This document shows, piece by piece, positions 53,861 to 63,059 of a DNA stretch of 64,000 nucleotides; within the stretch, counting starts at the first letter, position 1, and each line of letters opens with the position of its first letter. This DNA comes from an uncultured Lachnobacterium sp. (GTDB lineage Bacteria; Bacillota; Clostridia; Lachnospirales; Lachnospiraceae), in the NCBI GenBank assembly GCA_900543445.1, contig UQRC01000005.1:23217-87216 (forward strand). Direction: 5' to 3'. The notes below the pieces were generated by a model, which saw only the letters and a list, made by a program, of their open reading frames with translations, was not told where the DNA came from and ran no database searches. Both the position numbers and the translations under genes were made by a program.

Positions 53861-55288
53861 ATGGAGCAAAAACAAAAGAGGACGGTTCTTTTAGGAAATG
53901 GAATAAATATTCAATTTGGCGGAAAAGCATACTCTAATAGGTTTATCCTGTCCAGAATTATTTTTAATGCACGGTGTGGAAAATATGACAGCTTATTTGC
54001 AGGTACATTGTCTGGGCACGAAATTGTACAGTTATTTGAGGGATTACGCCCGATTGCTAATGCGGTGCTAGATGGAAAATACGATAAATTTGATACGGAT
54101 AAAAGTGAAGTAAAAAATGCTATAGAAGAATTTAAGGCGCAAAATGCCGAAAGAGACAAATTTGAGCACTATTATGACATTCCTTTAGAGGATTGGTTTT
54201 TACTTCTTCGGTTATTTTTCCTAGATAATTCAGACTTGACGGATATGTGGAAGCCATCAAAATGTGGATTGGAATGGATAGTTCTTGATGCAATTTATAA
54301 TGAAGGAAAAATTCAGAGAATATATTCTAAAATGAATAAAAATGTAAAGCGGTTTTTAAACTCATATGATACTATTTTCACATTGAATTATGACAATAAT
54401 ATTGAAGCATTAACCAAGCGTAAAGTTTATCATTTGCATGGAGACTATAGTGTTCTTGCTGACTCAGAAAATCCTGAGACGGTACAGGGTTTTTTGAATA
54501 CTCAGAAAGAAAAAATTGTTATGAATCTAGAGTATCCACAATGTTATTGTAATGCTCTCTTAAATTATAGTGGATGGGATAAATATAAAGAGGCCCAAGA
54601 TAAACAGCGTGCTATTCAAAAATTGCAAGAAATCAGACAATTGTATGAAAACGATCCAGAGGCGTTTCAGGATCTACGAGCAAAAAATGCAGATAAGGGT
54701 GAAATAGTTCAGATTATTGATACTTATATTACAAATCCGCAGCTAAAAATTGCAACAGATTACCATTTTACAGAATTAGAAAATCTTTCAGGAGAATTAG
54801 ATATTATTGGACTTTCTCCGCAAAATGATAGTCATATATTTTCTTGTATAGACAAAAGTTCTGTAGATAAAGTTACCTTTTATACCTATGGGGATCCGCC
54901 CAAATCATTACCATTGACTAAGGAGTATGAATTTGCGGATGTTAGAACTTTATGGAAATCTTTGGATGCGAATCCACCTAAATATAATTGTGGTAGGCGG
55001 TATTCTAATACAGGTGAGGCAAAAAAAATCTATGAGATTTTTAACGCAATATCCTTTGATCCGATAACAAAAGAGGAAATGGAAAAAGAAGCAAATTCAA
55101 TTCCAGATTATATTGCAATACCACTATGCAAAGAAGCTATAAAATTGATGGAAAATCAAGAAAAACCAAAGAATGAAGAAGAACTTTATATGCAGTTTCA
55201 GAAAGTTAGTAGAATCGCATTAAGAGAGGGAATTTTTCCGTCTGCATTTTATTTGCTACTTATAGATAATTTAAATAAATTGGGATAA
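53861..55288 (+). CDS. AbiH / SIR2-like protein
   Basis: A 475-residue protein. The N-terminus RTVLLGNGINIQFGGKAYS is a Rossmann-type glycine loop as in AbiH (GNGFD-like). Later FTLNYDNNIEAL and VYHLHGDYS match the NYD and HxHG motifs of SIR2/AbiH proteins, and ELDIIGLSPQNDSHIF resembles their C-terminal Rossmann strand (DIxGxSxxxxD). AbiH is a phage abortive infection protein, and SIR2-like members degrade NAD+. I start at ATG 53861 (GAAGAGGGA upstream) rather than 53777. Codon use is very AT-rich, unlike genes before 48 kb. It is the first of a three-gene AT-rich group. Confidence 0.65.
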   Translation: MEQKQKRTVLLGNGINIQFGGKAYSNRFILSRIIFNARCGKYDSLFAGTLSGHEIVQLFEGLRPIANAVLDGKYDKFDTDKSEVKNAIEEFKAQNAERDKFEHYYDIPLEDWFLLLRLFFLDNSDLTDMWKPSKCGLEWIVLDAIYNEGKIQRIYSKMNKNVKRFLNSYDTIFTLNYDNNIEALTKRKVYHLHGDYSVLADSENPETVQGFLNTQKEKIVMNLEYPQCYCNALLNYSGWDKYKEAQDKQRAIQKLQEIRQLYENDPEAFQDLRAKNADKGEIVQIIDTYITNPQLKIATDYHFTELENLSGELDIIGLSPQNDSHIFSCIDKSSVDKVTFYTYGDPPKSLPLTKEYEFADVRTLWKSLDANPPKYNCGRRYSNTGEAKKIYEIFNAISFDPITKEEMEKEANSIPDYIAIPLCKEAIKLMENQEKPKNEEELYMQFQKVSRIALREGIFPSAFYLLLIDNLNKLG

Positions 55289-55366
55289 CGGTAAAGTGGA
55301 ATCAATGATTTGGAAATACATTTCGGATTGAAATAGATAAAATTATATTAGGAAAGGAACGATTTT

Positions 55367-55852
55367 GTGGATATAAATACAATTGTTTTGGTCACAACAT
55401 GCGCTTTTTCAGGTGTTTCAATAATAGTATCTGTTTTAGGCTTAGTTAATACAAAAAAGATAGCAAGTAAAAATGAATATGTAAATACTGTAACAGCATC
55501 AAGAGAGCGGTGGGCGAATAGTTTACAAAGTAATGGCTCTTGTTATTTGGCTATTGTAGATTCTATCTTTTTACAAAAAGAAGATAAAGCGCAGAAATAT
55601 GAAGAGTTACTAAAGTATCAGTATGCAATTGCTATTTCATTGCATGATTATGACGATGATAAAGAATCAAAAGAAAAAATGCGAAAAATTCAGGATTATA
55701 TATATAAATTTGTAGTATCGAAAAATAGTGATTCTTCACAAAATGAACTCGCAGAGATTCAAAAACTGAAAGATGAGGTTTATTGGATTATAAATAGAAA
55801 ACATCGAGAAGAGTGGAGAAAACAGAAATATGAAGTAGCGCTGGGAAAATAG
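55367..55852 (+). CDS. Small membrane-anchored helical protein
   Basis: A 161-residue protein with one N-terminal transmembrane segment (TIVLVTTCAFSGVSIIVSVL, about 4-26) followed by basic NTKKIASKN and a helical cytoplasmic part (about 35-161) with many charged residues. The start is GTG 55367 with GGAAAGGAAC upstream. This shape is common among membrane partners in phage defence operons. It lies 78 bases after the AbiH-like gene and 42 bases before the DUF4062 gene. No family is recognised. Confidence 0.5.
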   Translation: MDINTIVLVTTCAFSGVSIIVSVLGLVNTKKIASKNEYVNTVTASRERWANSLQSNGSCYLAIVDSIFLQKEDKAQKYEELLKYQYAIAISLHDYDDDKESKEKMRKIQDYIYKFVVSKNSDSSQNELAEIQKLKDEVYWIINRKHREEWRKQKYEVALGK

Positions 55853-55894
55853 TAATATGGAAATGGTAAATTAAAGAGAGAATTGGAGAAGAAT

Positions 55895-58627
55895 ATGCAA
55901 AGTACATCAATTGATGAAAAAGTCAATGTATTTATAAGTTCCAATTGTGGGGATAAGTATACAATTGCCAGAGAAGCATTAAGATATATGCTTTTGGAAA
56001 CTGGAATGTGTCAAGTATATATGTTTGAGGAGGTTGATGCAAGATCAAGTGATGTTGTTTCTTCATATATGAGGTCTCTTGAGCGATCGGATATAGTTGT
56101 TTTTTTAATCGATAATAAAGATGGTATTGGATCAGGGACGATGAAAGAAGTAAAGGGTGCCCGGGAGTTAAAGAAGAAAAGTATTTTTCTTTTTTGCGAC
56201 GAATACGAAAAGGAGTCAACGGAGCTACAAAAAGAGATTATAAGAATGTCAAATGGCGAGAAATTTAAGGTGGTTTCTCAATTCGCAAAGCTTCCCGAAA
56301 TTGCTTATGAAAGTGTTATAAATGATATAATTGATACATATTTGAGCTATTGCCAAACAAAAATTGATGTGATTGATACTACAACAAATAACGAAAATAT
56401 TGTTGAAAATGTTGTTGGAGATATTTCTGCAATATTGAGTAAAGAGGCATTTAAGGGATTTCATTATTCTAAGTGGATGTTAAATTGTGAAATATCAAGA
56501 TTACAGCAATATGGTCAAAAAATAGACACTTTTGATCGGTTGTGTAGTGATTTTCTTTGTGTTATTTTAGGAAACAAATGCATAGAAGATATCGATTTTA
56601 ACGCAATAAAAAAGTATATAAAAGATATACATCAATCAGGTGATTTGCAGCAAGCAATAATGATTAGATTGGATGCAATGGAATCATATTGGAATGGGGA
56701 TGTGGGACAAGCAATCTCTTTTTTAGAACAGGCTTTAGCGTTTGTGCAAGAAAGTAAACAAATTCCTTGTTGGTTTATAAATGATATTGCAATTGATTTG
56801 AGAAATGTAACCATTATTTTTAATACAGAAAGAAATATTCTGGATTGGAATCCGCGTGGGCAAGATATTATTAATGAGAGTAAAGAACCTATTTTTTATC
56901 CAGTTGGGGATAGGTTGTCATCTAATTATTATGAAAGTATAGTAAATCACGCATTGGAAGCGGCAATGGAATCGCCATATACGGTACATATAGGAGGATG
57001 TGAACAGGAACTAAATCAAATTGTTGATATTTATATCTCTGCGTTGTTATATGGATCGATAACACATACATTATTGATTAGGGAGAAAATAGTTACATTT
57101 TTGCAGGAGAGTTGTTTAAAGGAAAGAGATCATAGAGTTTGGGTTGTAACAATTAAATTACTATTGTTAATTGGTAAGGAAAAAAATTTGACAAATTTTG
57201 TAGAATCATATGGAATTTATACGGATTACATTAGTGCAGAGGATGTAAGTGAATGGGTAAAGTCTGTTTCAAGAGTATCAATTAAATATAGGCGATTTAA
57301 TTCATCAAATTTACTATTAAGTACATTTGGAGCTTATTTTGATGACGAACAGTTTGAACGATTTTATGGAAATCTAAAGACTTGGTTTAATGATTGGACA
57401 GATGAACAATATGCAATAGACATGGTTACTAAAGGCTTTATACGTGTCCTGGAAAATAATTGCCAAAGAATTTCTCAAACTGATATTTTAGAAATAGTCT
57501 ATCTTAGTTTTAATAAAAGATTAAAGAGATGGTATGATAACTGGTTTGAGTTATTGAAAAGTATTAGTTTTGAAAATGTTCAGAAGTCGGAAATTGAACA
57601 ATATGTGATATGGTTATCACATTGTGCGGATGATATTGAAATTGCAAAATGTAGAAATTTTCCGCTGGCAATACAAAACCTTCGACTACAGAGAGAAGAA
57701 GCAGTAGCATTAGATGATTTAGTTAAAGATAAATTCACAAATTTTTATATGAACGAGTATAGCTTAAATGTTTATAATCATGATTCAGAGGAAATAAAAT
57801 GCCATCTTGATAGATACATTTTGGATATTGAAGAAAGAAATGCCTCACAAGGAGAAAATGGTTGCTATAGTGGATATGCAGTAAATCCATATAAGACCAT
57901 ATGGAACATTGCGCGTGATAAAAAGTTTAAATTGTATGTAAAAGAAGTAGAAAAAATATTAAAAGTATCTATGGAAACACTTGTGCTGGAGAAGCAGACT
58001 ATGGATAGCAAATTTGATGCATGGTTATTGATAACTACTTTTTGCATGAAATATCCTAAGACAAGTTATGTACGGAAAGTTTGTGAGAAAATCAATGAAA
58101 AGCAAGATCTTGTTATGCAGGGGAAAAAAATTTTTTTACTTAGTGCATACAATGACAGTTGTTTATATGTTGCCTATCAGATGTGGAGAATTTTTACAAA
58201 TCAAAATGATGAAATGGATGTAATTGCAACATTTGCGCATCTTGTTCAATACGATGTTGCTGAGACGATTACGGTATTAGACATGCTGCATCATTTATTT
58301 AATGTAGCCGAGAGTATTGGAATGGAGGTTAAACACAGCAAGTATATATTACAGGCGCTTTTAGAATACACGAGAAGTGAAAACAGTGATGTACGGTTTC
58401 ATGCATATCTCTCTTTAATTAAAATAATGAGTATAAATGAAGAATGTACATCATTGGTTTTGAATAGATTATCGGAAGCAATGGATGGAGAAGTATATAA
58501 GAATAAAATTGCCATATTAAGTAGATTGATGAAGCGTAAAGATAAGCAAACACAGTACATAATTTCTAAGGGAAAAGTTGATAATCATTATTGGGTAAGG
58601 GATGTGGCAAATCGATGGACACATTAA
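55895..58627 (+). CDS. DUF4062/TIR-like N-terminal domain with large helical C-terminus
   Basis: A 910-residue protein starting at ATG 55895 (GGAG six bases upstream). Residues about 10-110 (VNVFISSNCGDKYTIAREAL, EEVDARSSDVVSSYMRSLER, SDIVVFLIDNKDG) have the TIR-like flavodoxin pattern of DUF4062, with the final MKEVKGARELKKKSIFLFC strand. No NTPase motif is visible. The remaining 750 residues are helical, and the end looks like HEAT/ARM repeats (NSDVRFHAYLSLIKIM), suited to sensing a partner. I infer a defence sensor or effector. Base composition is AT-rich. Its stop overlaps the start of the methyltransferase gene by 13 bases. Confidence 0.55.
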   Translation: MQSTSIDEKVNVFISSNCGDKYTIAREALRYMLLETGMCQVYMFEEVDARSSDVVSSYMRSLERSDIVVFLIDNKDGIGSGTMKEVKGARELKKKSIFLFCDEYEKESTELQKEIIRMSNGEKFKVVSQFAKLPEIAYESVINDIIDTYLSYCQTKIDVIDTTTNNENIVENVVGDISAILSKEAFKGFHYSKWMLNCEISRLQQYGQKIDTFDRLCSDFLCVILGNKCIEDIDFNAIKKYIKDIHQSGDLQQAIMIRLDAMESYWNGDVGQAISFLEQALAFVQESKQIPCWFINDIAIDLRNVTIIFNTERNILDWNPRGQDIINESKEPIFYPVGDRLSSNYYESIVNHALEAAMESPYTVHIGGCEQELNQIVDIYISALLYGSITHTLLIREKIVTFLQESCLKERDHRVWVVTIKLLLLIGKEKNLTNFVESYGIYTDYISAEDVSEWVKSVSRVSIKYRRFNSSNLLLSTFGAYFDDEQFERFYGNLKTWFNDWTDEQYAIDMVTKGFIRVLENNCQRISQTDILEIVYLSFNKRLKRWYDNWFELLKSISFENVQKSEIEQYVIWLSHCADDIEIAKCRNFPLAIQNLRLQREEAVALDDLVKDKFTNFYMNEYSLNVYNHDSEEIKCHLDRYILDIEERNASQGENGCYSGYAVNPYKTIWNIARDKKFKLYVKEVEKILKVSMETLVLEKQTMDSKFDAWLLITTFCMKYPKTSYVRKVCEKINEKQDLVMQGKKIFLLSAYNDSCLYVAYQMWRIFTNQNDEMDVIATFAHLVQYDVAETITVLDMLHHLFNVAESIGMEVKHSKYILQALLEYTRSENSDVRFHAYLSLIKIMSINEECTSLVLNRLSEAMDGEVYKNKIAILSRLMKRKDKQTQYIISKGKVDNHYWVRDVANRWTH

Positions 58628-59199
58628 ACTATTACAACACCAACGCCCACTCTTTCGTTTCCGCCACTCGTTCGGTCGACTTCACGCAGACCCAGGACAA
58701 GTTCTTGCATCTCCTTCCGCCCGCCGCAACCATCCTTGATTTTGGCTGCGGTTCCGGCAGGGATACGAAGTATTTTCTGGATGCGGGAAAGCGTGTCGAT
58801 GCGACGGACGGATCGGAAGAGTTGTGCAAGTTAGCAAGTGAATATACGGGAATTCCGGTGCGGCAGATGCTGTTTGAGGAATTGGATGCGAAGGCGCAGT
58901 ACGATGGTATCTGGGCCTGTTCGTCGATTCTTCATCTTTCGAAGGAGTCGTTAAAGGATGTCTTAAGGAAGATGATTGGAGCGCTAAAGGAGAATGGAAT
59001 TATTTATACTTCGTTCAAGTACGGAACGTTTGAGGGGGAGCGGAACGGACGATTTTTTACGGATTTTACGGAAGAAACGTTCCGGGAATTTGTAGCGGAT
59101 GTGGATGGAATTCGGATTGAGGAAATGTGGATTACCGGAGACGTCAGACCGGGCCGAGGAGATGAAAGATGGCTGAATTTAATTTTGCGGAAAATTTGA
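58615..59199 (+). CDS. Class I SAM-dependent methyltransferase
   Basis: A 194-residue enzyme starting at ATG 58615. Motif I is ILDFGCGSGRDTKYF; the post-I acidic residue is in VDATDGSEEL, and DGIWACSSILHL is motif IV-like. It resembles small-molecule methyltransferases of the tellurite-resistance/TehB-like group rather than DNA methylases (no NPPY or PC motif). Composition is more GC-rich than the three genes before it, marking an island edge near 58.6 kb. It overlaps the next gene, a PLD-helicase, by 31 bases, so the pair is translationally coupled. Confidence 0.8.
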   Translation: MDTLNYYNTNAHSFVSATRSVDFTQTQDKFLHLLPPAATILDFGCGSGRDTKYFLDAGKRVDATDGSEELCKLASEYTGIPVRQMLFEELDAKAQYDGIWACSSILHLSKESLKDVLRKMIGALKENGIIYTSFKYGTFEGERNGRFFTDFTEETFREFVADVDGIRIEEMWITGDVRPGRGDERWLNLILRKI

Positions 59200-61646
59200 A
59201 TATGAATTTGGCGGAGAACTTTTCGACGGATGTGATAACGGGCGGATTGGATGAGAGAATGTTTTTGTATTTCCGTTTGTCCAGCAGCATGAAGAAAGCG
59301 GATGGAGTCGATATCATTGTGTCGTTTCTGATGGAGTCCGGTGTGAAGATGATCTTGAAGGATTTGGATCAGGCGTTGCAGAGGGGCGCGAAGATTCGGA
59401 TTCTCACGGGAAATTATCTCGGCATTACGCAGCCGTCTGCTTTGTATCTGATCAAAAGGAAGCTCGGAGATCAGGTCGATTTACGTTTTTATAATGATCC
59501 GAAGCGGTCGTTTCACCCGAAGGCTTATATGTTTCATTATGCCACTTACAGCGAGATGTACATCGGTTCTTCCAATGTTTCCAGAAGTGCATTAACTTCG
59601 GGAATTGAGTGGAATTATCGCTTTAATAGTAAGACGGATCCTGAGAGTTATCAGAAGTTTTACGAGACGTTTGAGGATCTTTTTGAACATCATTCGACCG
59701 TGATTGATGAGGCGGAACTCAAACGATATTCCCAAAATTGGCATCGTCCGGCGGTGGCGAAAGACCTGGATAAGTACGATCAGGAAGATGCGCAGGATAC
59801 AAATGTGCGCATGATCTACGAGCCGCGCGGAGCGCAGATCGAGGTGCTTTGTGCGCTGGAAGCAACGCGTGCGGAAGGTGCGAAACGTGCGTTGGTACAG
59901 GCTGCAACCGGTGTGGGAAAGACCTGTATGGCGGCTTTTGACTCGAAACCGTATGCGAGAGTTTTGTTTGTCGCGCATCGCGAGGAAATCCTAAATCAGG
60001 CGGCAACGACATTTCATAATATCAGGAATTCCGATGATTATGGCTTTTTCCGAGGGGCGGATAAATGTACGGACAAGTCGGTAATTTTTGCGTCGGTCAT
60101 GACGCTCGGAAAGTCGGAATATTTGAATGAGAATTATTTTGCGCGGGATTATTTTGACTACATTGTGATCGATGAGTTCCATCATGCGGTCAACAATCCG
60201 TATCGTAAGATCGTGGATTATTTTCAGCCGAAGTTTCTGCTCGGTCTGACGGCGACGCCGGAACGAATGGACGGCAGGAATATCTACGAGATCTGCGATT
60301 ATAATGTGCCTTATGAACTGCCGCTCGCGGACGCGATCAATAAGGGAATGCTGGTGCCCTTTCACTATTATGGCATCTACGATGATACGGATTATTCCAA
60401 GCTGCATGTGGTAAAAGGCAGATATGATTCGGCAGAACTGAATGAGACTTATATCGGAAATGTGCATCGACACGATTTGATCTATAAATATTACTGCAAA
60501 TATGGCTCAAAGCGTGCGTTGGGCTTCTGCTGTACGAGGGAGCATGCGGAGGAGATGGCGAAGGAATTCTGCAAGCGTGGCATCCCGTCGGTGGCGGTGT
60601 ACAGTGATGCGCAGGGGAAATTCTCGGAAGAACGGGATGTTGCAATTGAAAAGTTAAAAAGCGGAGAGATCCGTGTGATTTTCTCGGTGGATATGTTCAA
60701 TGAGGGCGTTGATGTACCATCTGTGGATATGGTAATGTTTCTGCGGCCGACGGAATCTCCGACCGTATTTTTACAGCAGCTTGGTCGAGGCTTGCGTAAA
60801 AGTAAGGGCAAGGATTACCTGAATGTATTGGATTTCATCGGCAATTATTTGAAAGCGGGAAGGGTGCGTTACCTTCTTACTGGAAAAAGCATGCCGGATG
60901 GGAAGAACTATGATCCGGCGGATCGCTCCGATTATCCAGATGATTGTGTGATCGATTTTGATATACGTCTGATTGATCTGTTTAAGGAGATGGATAAGAA
61001 ACATCTTCGTATCCGGGATCAAATCCGCAACGAATATTTCCGGGTGAAGGAATTGCTGGATAAGCGCCCGTCACGCATGGATTTATTTACTTATATGGAC
61101 GATGATTTGTATCAGATGGCGATGACACATTCTGCCGATAATCCGTTTAAACGTTATCTTGATTTCTTAAAGGATCTGGATGAACTGACGGCTGATGAAG
61201 CTGATTTATGTGGCGGAATCGGACGGGAGTTTATCAGTCTGATCGAGAATACGAATATGACGAAGGTATATAAGATGCCGGTACTGATGGCTTTCTATAA
61301 TCATGGAAATGTGCGGATGGAAGTGACGGAGGCGGAGCTTCTGGCAAGCTGGAAGGAGTTCTTTAACACAAGCACGAATTGGAAGGATATGGATAAAGCG
61401 ACGACATATCAGGATTTTCTTGCAATCTCCGATAAGGAGCATGTGAAGAAGATTATGCAGATGCCGGTGAATTTTCTGCTGAAGTCAGGAAATGAGTTCT
61501 TTGTGGAGAAGGATGGCGAGGCGCTGGCTTTGCGCGAGGATTTACGGGATGTGATCGGGAAACCGGCTTTCGCGGAGCAGATGCAGGATGCGATTGAGTA
61601 TCGGGCAATGGATTATTATCAGAGAAGGTATCGGGAGAGAGAATAA
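59169..61646 (+). CDS. PLD-nuclease / SF2 helicase protein (second copy)
   Basis: An 825-residue protein. Residues about 25-185 are PLD-like with one HxK (His116) and GSSNVSRSALTSGIEW. The SF2 helicase core has Walker A ATGVGKT (Lys251), DEFH at 335-338, GLTATPERMDG, VDMFNEGVDVPSVDMVMFLR and QLGRGLRK. The C-terminal 250 residues are helical and lack the DUF3427-like end of the paralogue at 50354. It is translationally coupled to the methyltransferase. A role in DNA repair, restriction or defence is likely; the target is unknown. Confidence 0.8.
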   Translation: MAEFNFAENLNMNLAENFSTDVITGGLDERMFLYFRLSSSMKKADGVDIIVSFLMESGVKMILKDLDQALQRGAKIRILTGNYLGITQPSALYLIKRKLGDQVDLRFYNDPKRSFHPKAYMFHYATYSEMYIGSSNVSRSALTSGIEWNYRFNSKTDPESYQKFYETFEDLFEHHSTVIDEAELKRYSQNWHRPAVAKDLDKYDQEDAQDTNVRMIYEPRGAQIEVLCALEATRAEGAKRALVQAATGVGKTCMAAFDSKPYARVLFVAHREEILNQAATTFHNIRNSDDYGFFRGADKCTDKSVIFASVMTLGKSEYLNENYFARDYFDYIVIDEFHHAVNNPYRKIVDYFQPKFLLGLTATPERMDGRNIYEICDYNVPYELPLADAINKGMLVPFHYYGIYDDTDYSKLHVVKGRYDSAELNETYIGNVHRHDLIYKYYCKYGSKRALGFCCTREHAEEMAKEFCKRGIPSVAVYSDAQGKFSEERDVAIEKLKSGEIRVIFSVDMFNEGVDVPSVDMVMFLRPTESPTVFLQQLGRGLRKSKGKDYLNVLDFIGNYLKAGRVRYLLTGKSMPDGKNYDPADRSDYPDDCVIDFDIRLIDLFKEMDKKHLRIRDQIRNEYFRVKELLDKRPSRMDLFTYMDDDLYQMAMTHSADNPFKRYLDFLKDLDELTADEADLCGGIGREFISLIENTNMTKVYKMPVLMAFYNHGNVRMEVTEAELLASWKEFFNTSTNWKDMDKATTYQDFLAISDKEHVKKIMQMPVNFLLKSGNEFFVEKDGEALALREDLRDVIGKPAFAEQMQDAIEYRAMDYYQRRYRERE

Positions 61647-61648
61647 TC

Positions 61649-62023
61649 ATGTTTTTTATGATGGGAATTACAGACGGACGAAAAGATTTCGATTTCGTGC
61701 AGACAGTGATCTGTGACGTATGCGGGAAGTACGGCAGATATCAGGTGTTTATGACTTATACAGTACTGTCGCTTTTTCTGATTCCGTGCTTTAAGTGGAA
61801 CAAGCATTATTATGTGCAGACGAGCTGTTGTGGTACGTTGTATGAATTGGATTCGGAGATTGGCAAGGCAATCGCGCGCGGTGAGCAGATTGAGATATTG
61901 CCGCAACATCTGCGACTGGTGAACCGGGGCGGTTATAGCAGGGGCGTGAAACGTTGCAGCAATTGCGGATATGAGACGGCGGAAGATTTTGAATTTTGCC
62001 CGAAGTGTGGGATGCGGTTTTAG
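61649..62023 (+). CDS. Zinc-ribbon protein
   Basis: A 124-residue protein with two metal-binding parts: CDVCGKYG near 22-29 with a later SCCGTLYELD, and a C-terminal zinc ribbon CSNCGYETAEDFEFCPKCG. A hydrophobic stretch (FMTYTVLSLFLIPCF) lies at about 34-48. It follows the helicase gene by 2 bases. Function unknown; similar proteins are common in Firmicutes. Confidence 0.7.
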   Translation: MFFMMGITDGRKDFDFVQTVICDVCGKYGRYQVFMTYTVLSLFLIPCFKWNKHYYVQTSCCGTLYELDSEIGKAIARGEQIEILPQHLRLVNRGGYSRGVKRCSNCGYETAEDFEFCPKCGMRF

Positions 62024-62060
62024 CGGAAGCGGCAGATTTACGATAAATTTCAGAGGATGA

Positions 62061-62102
62061 TATATCGCAGGATTGCATTGTCATAGTTTCCTGCGATATA
62101 AT
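62061..62102 (+). promoter_or_regulatory. 12-bp inverted repeat overlapping a promoter
   Basis: TATATCGCAGGA (62061-62072) and TCCTGCGATATA (62089-62100) are a perfect dyad with a 16-base loop. TATAAT (62097-62102) and TTGCAT (62073-62078, 18-base spacer) could serve the next gene. It may act as operator or weak terminator. Confidence 0.45.
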
Positions 62103-62206
62103 ATATTTAGTATACAGCATCGAATTGTAATGGGAAAGGAGAAGCGGTTTTTACATTAAGATGTTTAGAATTCATTTTCTATTCGGGAGAGTAGAAGGGA
62201 TTTTGA

Positions 62207-62988
62207 ATGAAAACATATGAAGAGTTGACATTTGTGGATGATTTTATCTTCTGCAAGGTGCTTACAACAAATCCGCATTTATGTCATGAGTTGTTGGAGC
62301 TGATTATTGGAAGAAAGGTTGGTCAGTTTACGCGACTGAATAAGATGCAACCAATTGAGCTTACGGCAGATGGCAAGGGAGTCAGATTTGATGTCTATAG
62401 TGAGGATGATGCTGGGACAGTTTTTGACTGTGAGATGCAGACAACGGAGAATCGGAATCTTCCGAAACGTTCAAGGTATTATCAGGGGATGATCGATTTG
62501 AACCTGATCGAACGAGGTGCGGATTATAGTGAATTGAAAAAGAGTTATGTGATTTTTATATGCTCGTTTGATGCGTTTGGAGCAGGATTGCATAAGTACA
62601 CATTTGAGAATGTTTGTAAGGAATTACCGCACATGAATTTAGGAGATGAAACCTCCAAAGTTTTTTTGTGTGCAGGTGGCGATGCGGACGATGTATCGCC
62701 GGATATGAAAGACTTTTTGGATTGGTTGAGTGGAAAGCAAGGGAAAAGCCGTTTGGTTTGTGAATTGGAGGAGGCCGTTCAAAGAGTAAAGGATCATAAA
62801 GAATGGAGGACTGAGTACATGACGCTATTTATGAGAGATCAGGAAATGATGCGAAAAGGCACTATGAGTACACTTTTTCTTTAGTGGAAGATGGCATTTT
62901 GTCGATTGATGTGGCTGCAGCAAGAGTGAATATGGAGCCGGAAGAGTTTAAGGAAGCGATGGAGAAATCGAAGGCTATGAGTGTGTAA
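62207..62988 (+). pseudogene. Rpn/PD-(D/E)XK nuclease family gene with a 3' frameshift
   Basis: The first 213 codons encode a recombination-promoting nuclease (Rpn/putative transposase) family protein: LTFVDDFIFCKVLTTNPHLC, GVRFDVYSEDDAGTVFDCEMQ (the D...ExQ nuclease core) and RSRYYQGMIDLNLIERG. The frame stops at 62884 after 225 codons. In the -1 frame from about 62854, the typical family ending continues (SLVEDGILSIDVAAARVNME, then EEFKEAMEKSK) to TAA 62988. The shift point CGA-AAA-GG contains AAAAG, a string on which bacterial ribosomes can slip, so this is either a recent frameshift or programmed. Confidence 0.7.
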
Positions 62989-62992
62989 AAGG

Positions 62993-63031
62993 ATATCCGC
63001 TATACTGGGTGTAAGGTATAGCGGATGTTTT
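62993..63031 (+). terminator. Terminator after the Rpn-type gene
   Basis: ATCCGCTATAC (62995-63005) and GTATAGCGGAT (63016-63026) form a perfect 11-bp stem followed by GTTTT. Confidence 0.75.
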
Positions 63032-63059
63032 ATATGTGATTGAGTAAGGAGGAGAGACT

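Noticed and set aside
53861-58627. Assignment of the trio to Thoeris
   Set aside because: The AbiH-like glycine loop (GNGIN) and DUF4062-type TIR-like domain differ from ThsA (SIR2 plus SLOG) and ThsB, and ThsA has no separate membrane partner of this form.
58615-59199. DNA methyltransferase of a restriction-modification system
   Set aside because: The protein has a SAM-binding motif but neither an NPPY/DPPY nor a PC cysteine motif, so a DNA target is not supported.
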